A stretch of DNA of 64,000 bases from Flavobacterium ginsengisoli. GTDB lineage: Bacteria; Bacteroidota; Bacteroidia; Flavobacteriales; Flavobacteriaceae. The stretch is taken from positions 1,913,501 through 1,977,500 of the forward strand of contig NZ_CP121110.1 of assembly GCF_029625315.1 (NCBI RefSeq), in the 5' to 3' direction. How positions within the stretch are numbered: position 1 is the first letter of the stretch; every line of letters begins with the position of its first letter. The position numbers and the translations under genes are program-made. The notes beneath the pieces are model-generated. The model was given only the letters and a program-made list of their open reading frames with translations. It was not told where the DNA came from and did not search any database. Positions 1-8,795 of the stretch are shown here, in pieces.

Positions 1-1034
1 TTATTCTTGTAAAGACGATCACAATAATCTTCCTGATGGTTTATACGCTGATATCGAAACAAACAAAGGGCATATTATTGTAGAACTTGATTACAAAAAA
101 GCTCCTATAACAGTGGCTAATTTTGTGACTTTAGCCGAAGGTAAAAACGAGTTTGTAACGCACGAAGAATTAAAAAAGAAACCTTTTTTTGATGGTTTAA
201 AATTCCATAGAGTTATTGAAAATTTCATGATTCAAAGCGGTGATCCATTAGGAACTGGTTCTGGAGATACTGGATATAAATTTAAAGATGAATTCTCAGA
301 TTTAAAATTTGACAAAGCTGGTATTTTGGCAATGGCAAACAACGGTCCTGGAACAAATAGCGACCAGTTTTTTATCACTCACGTTGAAACTCCTTGGCTA
401 GACAACTTACACACTATTTTTGGTCATGTTGTAAGTGCAAAAGATCAAGAAGTAGTAAATAAAGTTGTTCAAGGCGACAATATCGTTTCTGTAACTATTA
501 TCAGAAATGGTGAGGCGACAAAAAAATTCGATGCTGTAAAAGTATTTCACGACTATTTTGCTGACATCGCAAAAGAACAGCAGAAATATGCTGGAGCTCA
601 AAAAGAAAAAGTAGAATCTTATCGTTGCTTTAAAAGCAAAAGCTACTAAAACTACAAGTGGTTTAGAATATGTAATTACAGAAAAAGGAAGTGGTAAAAA
701 ACCTGTTGCAGGAAATCAAATCTATATTAAATACGCTGGTTTCCTTGAGAACGGAACTCTTTTTGACACTAGCATTGAGGAAGTTGCAAAAGAATTCGGG
801 AAATTTGATCCTGCAAGAGCGCAACAGAACGGATATCAACCAATTCAATTTCAAGCTGGTAAAAAAGACGGTTTAATCCCTGGTTTTATCGAAGGAGTTG
901 AACAATTATCTTATGGAGACAAAGCTGTTCTTTTCATTCCATCTCACTTGGCATATGGAGCTACTGGTGCAGGAGGTGTAATTCCGCCAAACGCTAATAT
1001 TATTTTCGAAATCCAGATTTCAGAAAAACCATAA
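1..1034 (+). pseudogene. Cyclophilin-FKBP fusion prolyl isomerase, lipoprotein-like, 5'-partial and frameshifted
   Basis: The gene enters from the left edge: the frame opening at base 2 reads YSCKDD, a likely lipobox cysteine, then a cyclophilin domain (FHRVIENFMIQSGDP, FFITHVETPWLDNLHTIFGHV). That frame stops at 649, but homology continues in the next frame to a stop at 1032-1034 with a complete FKBP domain (GLEYVITEKGSG ... LAYGATGAGGVIPPNANIIFEI). One extra T at 625/626 explains the break; removing it gives ESYRALKAKATKTTSG. The domain order matches the dual-family immunophilins (cyclophilin then FKBP) known from Flavobacterium. The likely role is folding of secreted proteins at the periplasmic face of a membrane. 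The gene lies 29 bp upstream of a paralogue. I suspect a sequence error rather than true loss. Confidence 0.85.
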
Positions 1035-1063
1035 TTAAATTATAGACTTAAAATTTAAAAGCA

Positions 1064-2188
1064 ATGAAATTTAAATTTCTATTTTTATTTTGCCTAGCAA
1101 TAGTAAATATACAAGCTCAAACTAAAAAGCCTGCGGCAAAACCAGCGACAAAACCTACAAGTACAGCAGTTGCATCAACAAACTCTGATGAAGGAATTTT
1201 TGCAACAATTTCTACTACAAAAGGAGACATTGTCCTTTCTTTAGAATATGTAAAAGCTCCTGTAACTGTTGCCAACTTTATTACTTTGGCAGAAGGCACA
1301 AACCCGAACGTTAAAGCATCTCTTAAAGGAAAACCATTTTATAACGGATTAAAATTTCATAGAGTTATTAATGATTTCATGATTCAAGGTGGTGATCCTG
1401 ACGGAAATGGTTCTGGAGGTCCAGGATATTCATTTAAAGATGAATTTGTTGACGATTTAAAATTTGAAAAAGGCGGTGTTCTTGCAATGGCAAATTCTGG
1501 TCCTGCAACAAACGGAAGCCAGTTTTTTATTACGCATAAAGATACTCCTTGGCTAAACGGAAAACATACGATTTTTGGTCACGTAGTTTCTGGAATGGAT
1601 AACGTAAATAAAATTGTTCAAGACGATGTAATGACAAAAATTGTTATTACACGCAAAGGTGCAGTTGCAAAGAAATTTGATGCTCTAAAGGTTTTAAGCG
1701 ATGATGTTAAAAAAGAAGTCGCTAAAAAAGAGGAAGCAAAAAAAGTAGTTACAGCTAAAGCGGCTTATTTTAAAGATGCAAAAGCAAAAGCAACAGCGAC
1801 TGCTTCTGGTTTAAAATATGTAATTACTCAAAAAGGTACTGGCGTTAAAGGTGCTGAAGGTTCTACAATCTACTTTCACTACGCAGGATATTTTGAAGAC
1901 GGTAATTTGTTTGACAGCAGTATGGCTCAGGTAGCAAAAGCATACGGAAAATACGATGCTAACAGAGACACGCAAGGCGGTTACAAAGCTTTTCCTTTTA
2001 CAGTTGGTAAAAAAGACGGAATGATTCCTGGATTTCTTGAAGCTCTTGATATGATGACAGACGGAGAAAAAGCAATTTTCTTCTTGCCTTCAAACTTAGC
2101 TTACGGAGAAAAAGGTGCTGGAGGCGTAATTCCACCAAATGCAACTTTAATTTTCGAAATCGAAACTTATCAAAACCAGCCTAACTAA
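1064..2188 (+). CDS. Periplasmic cyclophilin-FKBP fusion peptidylprolyl isomerase
   Basis: 374 aa. Residues 1-19 are a signal peptide (hydrophobic core, then QAQ). A Lys/Pro/Ala-rich linker follows. A cyclophilin-type isomerase domain spans about 43-205 (FHRVINDFMIQGGDP, GPATNGSQFFITHKDTPWLNGKHTIFG), then a Lys-rich charged linker at about 205-245 and an FKBP domain from about 248 to the end (VYFHYAGYFEDGNLFDSS, LAYGEKGAGGVIPPNATLIFEIE). Both domains catalyse cis-trans isomerisation of X-Pro bonds and here should act on exported proteins. It is the intact tandem partner of the interrupted lipoprotein copy just upstream and ends at a strong terminator. The family is confidently recognised; substrates are unknown. 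Confidence 0.93.
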   Translation: MKFKFLFLFCLAIVNIQAQTKKPAAKPATKPTSTAVASTNSDEGIFATISTTKGDIVLSLEYVKAPVTVANFITLAEGTNPNVKASLKGKPFYNGLKFHRVINDFMIQGGDPDGNGSGGPGYSFKDEFVDDLKFEKGGVLAMANSGPATNGSQFFITHKDTPWLNGKHTIFGHVVSGMDNVNKIVQDDVMTKIVITRKGAVAKKFDALKVLSDDVKKEVAKKEEAKKVVTAKAAYFKDAKAKATATASGLKYVITQKGTGVKGAEGSTIYFHYAGYFEDGNLFDSSMAQVAKAYGKYDANRDTQGGYKAFPFTVGKKDGMIPGFLEALDMMTDGEKAIFFLPSNLAYGEKGAGGVIPPNATLIFEIETYQNQPN

Positions 2189-2221
2189 TTATTAGAGAGT
2201 ACATTTATTCTTTACAAATAA

Positions 2222-2256
2222 AAAGCCATCAGGATTATTCTTGATGGCTTTTCTCT
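2222..2256 (+). terminator. Rho-independent terminator after the isomerase pair
   Basis: The inverted repeat AAAGCCATCA / TTGATGGCTTTT with a 9-nt loop is followed by a T-rich tract, 33 bp after the stop codon of the isomerase gene. Confidence 0.85.
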
Positions 2257-2372
2257 TTTTTTATTATTTTCTTTTTTTGAATAATTCTTAATTCAAGACT
2301 TCAAAACCGATTTATTTTGTCATTAAATTACTATTTTCAACATAGTACGATAAAATCCTAAACAAAATAACT

Positions 2373-2380
2373 TACCTTTG
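2373..2380 (+). promoter_or_regulatory. Promoter -7 box of the EamA transporter gene
   Basis: TACCTTTG matches the Bacteroidota consensus TAnnTTTG. It lies 29 bp before the ATG at 2410 and downstream of the preceding terminator, so the transporter is its own transcription unit. Confidence 0.6.
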
Positions 2381-2409
2381 CCGGCTTAATTTTTTAAAAC
2401 AGATAATTT

Positions 2410-3309
2410 ATGACGTCGCAAAATAATGTATTAAAAGGTGTTTTTCTTGTTGCTCTAGGAGCAACTACTTACGGAATGTTGGCTACTTTTGTAAAAATGG
2501 CCTATTCTGAAGGATACACAACTGCAGAAGTAACGACATCACAGTTTATATACGGAATTTTAGGTATTCTTATAATCAATCTATTTCAGCGCGTTAAAAA
2601 TAAGAATTCGGCTGTAAAAGCATCTCCAAAAAATATTTTCAATTTAATGCTTGCAGGAACTTCATTAGGAATGACCAGCTTATTTTATTACTTGGCTGTA
2701 AAATACATTCCTGTTTCTATTGGAATTGTTTTATTGATGCAAACCGTTTGGATGGGGGTTTTGCTCGAAATGTTTTTAGAAAAAAAGTTACCTTCCAAAC
2801 AAAAAGTAATTGCTGTTTTCATAGTCCTTTTCGGAACTGTTTTAGCTACAAATCTTATACATAATGATATCGAACTAGACTGGAGAGGTTTAGGTTGGGG
2901 AATGCTGGCTGCTGCTTCTTTTACAACAACTATGTTTACTGCTAATCGTGTTGCTACAGAAATTTCTTCAGCTCAAAGAAGCCTTTATATGCTTCTTGGT
3001 GGTGCTATTATTGTTTTTTCGTTTGCTTTTGCAACACAAGTAACAACTTTCAATCTTGACATTTTCTTAAAATGGGGAATTGTCTTATCTTTGTTTGGAA
3101 CCATTATTCCGCCACTTTTAATGACTGCAGGTTTTCCTCTAACAGGAATTGGATTAGGAAGTATTGTTTCTGCACTTGAACTTCCCGTTTCTGTAACAAT
3201 GGCCTATGTATTATTAGATGAGAAAGTGATCTTCTCTCAATGGGTTGGTATTGTCTTGATTATACTTGCCATAATTATTATGAATGTAAATTTTAAGTCA
3301 AAAAAATAA
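2410..3309 (+). CDS. EamA/DMT-family transporter
   Basis: 299 aa with about ten hydrophobic segments arranged as two repeats of five, typical of the drug/metabolite transporter superfamily (EamA, RhaT-like). The GTSLGMTSLFYYLAVKYIPVSIGIVLL stretch near residue 80 and LTGIGLGSIVSALELPVSVTMAYVLLDE near residue 240 are the characteristic ends of the two repeats. It should be an inner-membrane exporter or importer of small organic metabolites; the substrate cannot be deduced. It is a single-gene unit with its own TAnnTTTG promoter. Nothing is missing. Confidence 0.9.
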   Translation: MTSQNNVLKGVFLVALGATTYGMLATFVKMAYSEGYTTAEVTTSQFIYGILGILIINLFQRVKNKNSAVKASPKNIFNLMLAGTSLGMTSLFYYLAVKYIPVSIGIVLLMQTVWMGVLLEMFLEKKLPSKQKVIAVFIVLFGTVLATNLIHNDIELDWRGLGWGMLAAASFTTTMFTANRVATEISSAQRSLYMLLGGAIIVFSFAFATQVTTFNLDIFLKWGIVLSLFGTIIPPLLMTAGFPLTGIGLGSIVSALELPVSVTMAYVLLDEKVIFSQWVGIVLIILAIIIMNVNFKSKK

Positions 3310-3396
3310 CTCAAAATATGCATTGTTAAAAAAATCATATCTGTAATGCAATAATTGTTAATTTTTTTATAAATTCGTGATAAACAACTAAATATC

Positions 3397-3753
3397 ATGA
3401 ACTTACCTTGGCATTTATATTTAATGGCTTCCTTATATATTCTTGCTGGGATAAATCATTTTAGAAAACCTGGGATGTATATAAAAATCATTCCGCCCGC
3501 ATTTAAAAACCCCAAATTAATAAATATTTTAAGTGGTGCCGCTGAGATTATTCTAGGCATCTTTCTAATCCTGCCTTTTACTACATATTTTGCCGCCTGG
3601 GGAATTATAATGCTATTAATTGCTGTTTTTCCTGCCAATTTGTACATGCTTCAAAATAAAAAAGCAGGCTCTGGTTTACCAAAATGGATTTTATTTGTAC
3701 GTTTGCCCTTACAAGTTATTTTAATTTATTGGGCTTACCAATATACATTCTAA
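3397..3753 (+). CDS. DoxX-like small membrane protein
   Basis: 118 aa with four hydrophobic segments. The start [25 protein letters not shown] and the following [19 protein letters not shown] are typical of the DoxX/DoxX-like (MauE) superfamily of small four-helix membrane proteins. Members have been linked to quinone- or thiol-dependent redox functions, but no catalytic residues can be read here and the physiological role is unknown. It sits 25 bp upstream of aquaporin aqpZ on the same strand, so the two may be co-transcribed. Confidence 0.8.
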   Translation: MNLPWHLYLMASLYILAGINHFRKPGMYIKIIPPAFKNPKLINILSGAAEIILGIFLILPFTTYFAAWGIIMLLIAVFPANLYMLQNKKAGSGLPKWILFVRLPLQVILIYWAYQYTF

Positions 3754-3778
3754 CATTAACCATTTAAATTATTTTATT

Positions 3779-4487
3779 ATGAAAAAATTATTTGCAGAGT
3801 TTTTTGGAACTTATTGGCTTGTTTTTGGCGGATGCGGAAGCGCTCTTTTTGCGAGCAGGAATTCCAAATTTAGGAATCGGATTTGCAGGTGTTGCACTAG
3901 CTTTTGGTTTAACTGTACTTACAATGGCATATGCTGTTGGCCATATTTCTGGCGGTCATTTTAATCCTGCTGTTTCTTTTGGTTTATGGGCAGGCGGAAG
4001 ATTCTCTGCTAAAGATCTTATTCCGTACATCATTGCACAATGTGTTGGAGCTGCTGCTGCTGCAGGAACTTTATACACTATAGCCTCTGGAAAAGCTGGT
4101 TTTGCAATTGATAGTACAAAAGCGGGAGCCTTTGCTTCTAATGGTTTTGGGGCTTTTTCTCCTGATGGTTATTCGTTACAAGCTTGTTTCATCGCCGAAT
4201 TTGTGCTTACCCTATTCTTCTTATTAGTGATTTTAGGAGCAACTGATAAATTTGCAAACGGAAGATTTGCAGGAATCGCAATCGGTCTGGCTTTAACCTT
4301 AATCCATTTAATCAGTATTCCAATTACCAACACTTCTGTAAATCCAGCGAGATCTTTGTCTCAAGCAATTTTTGTGGGCGGAGAACCATTATCTCAAGTT
4401 TGGCTATTTTGGGTCGCTCCTATTCTTGGTGCATTAGCAGCTGGTTTCCTTTATAAAACATTACTACAAAATCATAACGAAGCTTAA
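3779..4487 (+). pseudogene. aqpZ: Aquaporin Z (frameshifted near the N-terminus)
   Basis: The reading frame starts at 3779 ([25 protein letters not shown]) and shifts at 3854. Deleting one A there restores [46 protein letters not shown], giving 235 aa, normal for AqpZ. Both pore NPA motifs are present (HFNPAVSF and SVNPARSL), as are six hydrophobic segments. The product is an inner-membrane water channel. The shifted base lies in TTTGCG-A-GCA, directly before a GCA codon, a context shared with seven other insertions in this window. I think the organism has an intact gene and the extra base is an error, but the sequence as given is interrupted. Confidence 0.9.
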
Positions 4488-4530
4488 TATTGCTTTAAAT
4501 AATCATAACCTTAAATTTAAAAAATTAAAT

Positions 4531-4770
4531 ATGGCGTTTTTATATTTCTTACTTATTGGTGCAATTTCTGGCTGGCTAGCTGGTCAAATATGGAAAGGTG
4601 CAGGTTTCGGATTAATTGGTAATATTATTGTTGGAATCATTGGCGGATTCATTGGCGGATGGATTGCAGGCAAACTCGGTATTGGCGGCGGCGGGCTTCT
4701 TTGGCAGATTATAATTGCTGTAGGAGGTGCTTGGGTTTTATTATTTATAATAAGCCTCATCAAAAAATAA
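4531..4770 (+). CDS. GlsB/YeaQ/YmgE-family small membrane protein
   Basis: 79 aa with three hydrophobic, Gly-rich segments (GNIIVGIIGGFIGGWIAGKLGIGG), diagnostic of the transglycosylase-associated or GlsB/YeaQ/YmgE family. These proteins are often stress-induced and membrane-embedded; biochemical function is unresolved. It lies 43 bp after aqpZ on the same strand, suggesting an osmotic or envelope-stress grouping with aqpZ and the DoxX-like gene; that link is inference. Confidence 0.85.
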   Translation: MAFLYFLLIGAISGWLAGQIWKGAGFGLIGNIIVGIIGGFIGGWIAGKLGIGGGGLLWQIIIAVGGAWVLLFIISLIKK

Positions 4771-4882
4771 TACCATAAATAATAATTTCTAAAGAGAAAA
4801 TCGGATATATTTATATTTGGTTTTCTCTTTTTTTTGAATAAAACCGAAAGAAAGTTTTAATTAATTCAAATATTTGTGTACC

Positions 4883-5710
4883 ATGAATGACATTATTAAT
4901 TATTTTTCTACAATTCCTTCTTTGCATAGAAGTTTGATTTTGGTTGGTGGAATTACCATTTTCTGGCTCATCGAAAACAGTTTTCCTTTGTTTAAAATGC
5001 AGTACAAAAAATGGCCTCATGCAGGAATTAATTTCTTCTTCACGTTTACCACAATTGTCGTCAATTTTATTCTGGCTTTTATTTTGATAAGAACCGCCGC
5101 ATGGACCATCGACCATAATTTTGGAATTCTGCAGTGGTTACCTCAAATGCCAATTTGGCTTTATACCATAATTGGATTATTGCTCTTGGATTTAATTGGT
5201 GCTTATTTAGCGCATTTGGTTGAACACAAGGTAAAAATTCTGTGGCAATTTCATTTAATACATCATACAGACACTTGGATCGATACTACAACAGCAAACA
5301 GACACCATCCGGGAGAGAGTGTAGTTCGTTTTGTTTTTACTACTTTGGGTGTTTTGATTGTAGGCGCTCCAATGTGGATGGTTTTTCTTTATCAGTCATT
5401 GTCTGTTATTGCTTCACAATTTAATCATGCCAATATTTCACTTCCGGAAAAACTGGATGTTTTTTTGAGTTATTTTATTGTTTCTCCAAATATGCATAAA
5501 GTGCATCATCATTATGTTTTGCCCTATACAGATAGTAATTATGGAAATATTTTTTCTGTTTGGGATCGCCTTTTTGGAACCTTTACCTATTTACCCAAAG
5601 ATCAGCTCATTTATGGCGTAGATACTCACATGTTGCCCGAAGAAAACAATGAATTAAAGAATCTGTTAAAAATTCCATTTCAAAAATCAAGATCCTTCAA
5701 AAACAGTTAA
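4883..5710 (+). CDS. Sterol desaturase/fatty acid hydroxylase superfamily protein
   Basis: About 275 aa from the ATG at 4883; a TTG at 4874 is an unlikely start. Three to four transmembrane segments precede and separate histidine boxes: HLVEH and FHLIHHTD near residues 116-135, RHHPGE near 145, and HKVHHHY near 210. These His clusters bind a di-iron centre in the integral-membrane hydroxylase family, which hydroxylates or desaturates lipids. The lipid substrate is unknown; carotenoid or fatty-acid modification are options. It is a single-gene unit. Confidence 0.88.
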   Translation: MNDIINYFSTIPSLHRSLILVGGITIFWLIENSFPLFKMQYKKWPHAGINFFFTFTTIVVNFILAFILIRTAAWTIDHNFGILQWLPQMPIWLYTIIGLLLLDLIGAYLAHLVEHKVKILWQFHLIHHTDTWIDTTTANRHHPGESVVRFVFTTLGVLIVGAPMWMVFLYQSLSVIASQFNHANISLPEKLDVFLSYFIVSPNMHKVHHHYVLPYTDSNYGNIFSVWDRLFGTFTYLPKDQLIYGVDTHMLPEENNELKNLLKIPFQKSRSFKNS

Positions 5711-5830
5711 AATCATTAAAAAAATTGAACTTTACTGAACCAACTTATTATTTTTTTTTTAATATTGATACAGAAATTGAAAATCAATCTATTAATAATT
5801 AACACCCTATTTTGAATTAATTTTCACGAG

Positions 5831-6109
5831 ATGAAAAAGAGTAGCCGCAAAGAATTAACTCCGGAACAAATTGAAAGACTTGTTTCGCTAGCTTTAGAAG
5901 AAAGAAATCCATTTGAAATTATAAAGAAAGAATTTGGATTGGCAGAAAAAGAAGTCCTAGACATCATGAAAAAGAAAATGCCTCTTGAAAAATTTGAGAT
6001 GTGGAAAAAGAAGGCAATTGCAAATAAACCAAAACCAAAACCAGTAAAAATAGATGATTTTGATGAAGATTTGGATGGAAAGTATTATATCAAGAATAAA
6101 TTAGACTAA
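5831..6109 (+). CDS. TIGR03643-like small basic protein
   Basis: 92 aa, highly charged. The start KSSRKELTPEQIERLVSLALEERNPFEIIKKEFGLAEKEVLDIMKKKMP resembles the TIGR03643/DUF2805 family of small conserved proteins, with a helix-turn-helix-like layout; the tail is Lys-Pro-rich. No function is established. The gene stands alone and ends at a good terminator. Confidence 0.75.
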   Translation: MKKSSRKELTPEQIERLVSLALEERNPFEIIKKEFGLAEKEVLDIMKKKMPLEKFEMWKKKAIANKPKPKPVKIDDFDEDLDGKYYIKNKLD

Positions 6110-6114
6110 CATAA

Positions 6115-6142
6115 AGCTCCTGTTTTTCAGGAGTTTTTTTTT
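6115..6142 (+). terminator. Rho-independent terminator
   Basis: The GCTCCTG / CAGGAG stem with a TTTTT loop is followed by nine T residues, starting 6 bp after the TIGR03643-like gene. Confidence 0.88.
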
Positions 6143-6219
6143 ATTTTTTAAATTAATGTGATTTTTTAGTAACTTTTCTAGACTTTTTGTGTCAAATATA
6201 ATTAACTAAACATATACAA

Positions 6220-8076
6220 ATGAAAAAAATACTTTACACCTTAGCTCTAGCGGTCACTTTTTGGAGCTGTAAAACAGGGAGCACAGGAGCCGCGAAAAGC
6301 AATATAGTTGAAGTTAATATCAATCTAACTGATGTTAAAGACGATAAAGTTTTAGTAACAGTTACACCACCAGCCATTAAAACCGATGAAATTGTTTATA
6401 GTATTCCGAAAACAGTTCCTGGTACATATTCAACAGATAATTACGGAAAATATTCAGAAGATTTCAAAGCATTTGATGCTAAAGGAAATCCACTTACTGT
6501 AAAAAGATTAGACGATAATTCTTGGTCTATTTCAAACGCAAAAACATTAAAGAAAATTACTTATCTAGTAAACGATACTTTTGATACAGAAAAAGGAACC
6601 GGATTTGGAAATGATGACGTTTTTTCTCCAGCTGGAACAAACATCGATGCTGGAAAAAATTTCATGGTTAACACTCATGGTTTTGTAGGGTATTTTAAAG
6701 ATAAATTAGATATTCCGTACAAAGTTACTATTACACATCCTGAGACGCTTTGGGGAGCTACTTCTATGACAGATCAAGATGCAAGCAATACTTCTGATGT
6801 GTTTACAACTTCTCGTTATGCTGTTTTGGTAGAAAACCCAATTATGTATTCTAAACCTGATTACACTACTTTTAATGTAAACGGAATGGATATCTTAATT
6901 GCAGTTTACTCTCCTACTGGAAAATACACTGCTGAAAGCATTACTCCAGAAATGAAAACTATGATGACAGCTCAGAAAAACTTTTTAGGAAAAGTCAATT
7001 CTACTAAAAAGTATACTGTGTTATTGTATTTATCTAGCATGGCAAAGGATGATGCTCACGGTTTTGGAGCATTAGAGCACCCAACGGCTACAACTGTAGT
7101 TTTACCTGAGTCTATGCCAAAAGAAAAATTGGTAGAATCTATGAAAGATGTAGTTTCTCACGAATTCTTTCATATCGTTACTCCTTTAACCATTCACTCA
7201 AAAGAAATTCAGTATTTTGATTACAATGCGCCACAAATGTCTGAGCACTTATGGATGTACGAAGGTGTAACAGAATATTTTGCTAATCTTTTCCAAATTA
7301 ACCAAGGTTTAATTGACGAAGCTGAATTCTATTCTCGTATTGCTGATAAAATTGAACAGTCTAAAAGTTTAGACGATACAATGTCATTTACTGTAATGAG
7401 TAAAAATGTTTTAGAACAACCATACAAAGACCAATACTTAAATGTATACCAAAAAGGAGCTTTAATTGGTATGTGTATTGACATTATCATTAGAGAAAAA
7501 AGTAATGGCGAAAGAGGAATTTTAGATTTGATGCACAAATTATCTGATGAATATGGTATTGAAAAACCTTTTAATGACGATGAATTATTCGCAAAAATCA
7601 CTTCTTTAACTTATCCTGAAGTTGGTGACTTTTTGAATAAATATGTTGCTGGAACAACTCCAATTCCTTACGATTTTTATTTAGCTAAAGTTGGCGTTAC
7701 AAAATCAACTGAGAAAAAAGCTGGAAATCCGTTTATTAAAGGTCAAACTCCATACATCACAATTGACAAAGCAACAAAAGAAATTGCTGTTCGTCCTGAT
7801 TCAGAATCAATTGCATTCTTTAAAAATTTGAATTTAAAAGGTGGAGATAAAATTTTAGCTGTAAACAATAAATCATACAACTTAGATAACATTTATGATT
7901 TAATTACTGAAAGTGAAAACTGGAAAGAAAATGATCCAATTACTCTTAAAGTAAAACGCGGTACAAAAGAAGAAACTATCAAAGGAACTGTAAAACTACC
8001 TTTTGAAGAATCTGAAACTTTTAAAGCAACTGATGCTTCAAAAGAAAAACTTAAAAATGCATGGTTAAAAGGATAA
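6220..8076 (+). CDS. M61-family metallopeptidase (glycyl aminopeptidase-like) lipoprotein with PDZ domain
   Basis: 618 aa. A lipoprotein signal ends in FWSC with Cys17. The N-terminal beta-rich region leads into a gluzincin catalytic domain: HEFFH at about residues 313-317 supplies two zinc-binding His and the catalytic Glu, and EGVTEYF at about 348-354 supplies the downstream Glu ligand (about 352). A PDZ-like module follows at about 510-590 (LKGGDKILAVNNKSYNL). This order (N-terminal domain, M61, PDZ) is that of the glycyl aminopeptidase family. It should be anchored in the periplasm or on the outer membrane and cleave N-terminal Gly or Ala from peptides. It is a monocistronic unit ending at a terminator. 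Confidence 0.92.
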   Translation: MKKILYTLALAVTFWSCKTGSTGAAKSNIVEVNINLTDVKDDKVLVTVTPPAIKTDEIVYSIPKTVPGTYSTDNYGKYSEDFKAFDAKGNPLTVKRLDDNSWSISNAKTLKKITYLVNDTFDTEKGTGFGNDDVFSPAGTNIDAGKNFMVNTHGFVGYFKDKLDIPYKVTITHPETLWGATSMTDQDASNTSDVFTTSRYAVLVENPIMYSKPDYTTFNVNGMDILIAVYSPTGKYTAESITPEMKTMMTAQKNFLGKVNSTKKYTVLLYLSSMAKDDAHGFGALEHPTATTVVLPESMPKEKLVESMKDVVSHEFFHIVTPLTIHSKEIQYFDYNAPQMSEHLWMYEGVTEYFANLFQINQGLIDEAEFYSRIADKIEQSKSLDDTMSFTVMSKNVLEQPYKDQYLNVYQKGALIGMCIDIIIREKSNGERGILDLMHKLSDEYGIEKPFNDDELFAKITSLTYPEVGDFLNKYVAGTTPIPYDFYLAKVGVTKSTEKKAGNPFIKGQTPYITIDKATKEIAVRPDSESIAFFKNLNLKGGDKILAVNNKSYNLDNIYDLITESENWKENDPITLKVKRGTKEETIKGTVKLPFEESETFKATDASKEKLKNAWLKG

Positions 8077-8100
8077 TTTCATTTTACTATATAAAAAAAA

Positions 8101-8126
8101 CCGACAAGTGATTGTCGGTTTTTTTA
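8101..8126 (+). terminator. Rho-independent terminator after the M61 peptidase
   Basis: CCGACAA / TTGTCGG is a perfect 7-bp stem with a 4-nt loop, flanked by A and T tracts. It can serve the M61 gene and possibly the convergent minus-strand gene ending at 8181. Confidence 0.85.
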
Positions 8127-8180
8127 TTGTCTTCTAAGAACTTTGTCAAAGTTTAAAACTTTGACAAAGTTTTCGATGTG

Positions 8181-8625
8181 CTATTTCTTCACAGGAAATT
8201 TCCAGTCAAATTCGTCTTTACTATTAATGATTGCTCCAATTTCGAACTTTACAACCTCATCATATTCTGTTTGAAGAATAAACCAATTATCTTCGTTGAA
8301 GTAATTTTCGAAAGTATCAAAAGTTTCTTGATTGTATTTTGTAATTCCTTTTGCTCGCAAAATCTTTCTTTACATCAGCAATTTTTCTTCCTATTAATTT
8401 GAATCCGAAAACTTCTAAATCATTACTTGAAGCTACTAAATAACCTAATTTCAAGTCTTCTTCCTCATAAAATGTCAATCTGATTTTGTGCGCATTATAA
8501 ACAAAAATCACATTATCGTCTTCGTCTTTATAGTTTTTATCAGGTTTTCCTAAAACAGCTGTTACGTCATTCTGCTTCATTCCAAAAAGCAATTTATCAA
8601 TTCCTGATTTTAGATTTATTTTCAT
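8181..8625 (-). pseudogene. Small hypothetical protein, frameshifted
   Basis: The frame starting at 8625 (MKINLKSGIDKLLFGMKQNDVTAVLGKPDKNYKDEDDN) stops early at 8317. Past position 8355 the next frame continues sensibly (KGITKYNQETFDTFENYFNEDNWFILQTEYDEVV) to a stop at 8181. Removing one base at 8355 gives a 147-aa protein with DFAAKGITKY at the joint. It is acidic and soluble with no signal peptide. The GMKQNDVTAVLGKPD stretch resembles the start of SmpA/BamE-like or related small folds, but I do not recognise the family. The extra base precedes a GCA codon, as in aqpZ. Confidence 0.7.
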
Positions 8626-8720
8626 ATCTAGTTTTCTTTATTTGAAGTGCAAATTTCGTGAAGTTTTTTGTTGTTTCGCCAAGAATTGCACAAATTTTCA
8701 CGAATTAAAATATTCTCATT

Positions 8721-8786
8721 TGTCAGGCTGAGCGGAGTCGAAGCCCTTTTAAGCTAGAAAGCCCTTCGACTCCGCTCAGGGTGACA
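8721..8786. repeat. Palindromic intergenic repeat
   Basis: Two arms, 8721-8746 and 8761-8786, are inverted copies containing TGAGCGGAGTCGAAG with a few mismatches and a 14-nt centre. A related half-element lies at 12425-12452. It is a mobile-type intergenic repeat of the kind common in Flavobacterium, between a small gene and the GH92 stop codon. Confidence 0.75.
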
Positions 8787-8795
8787 GACGTAAAA

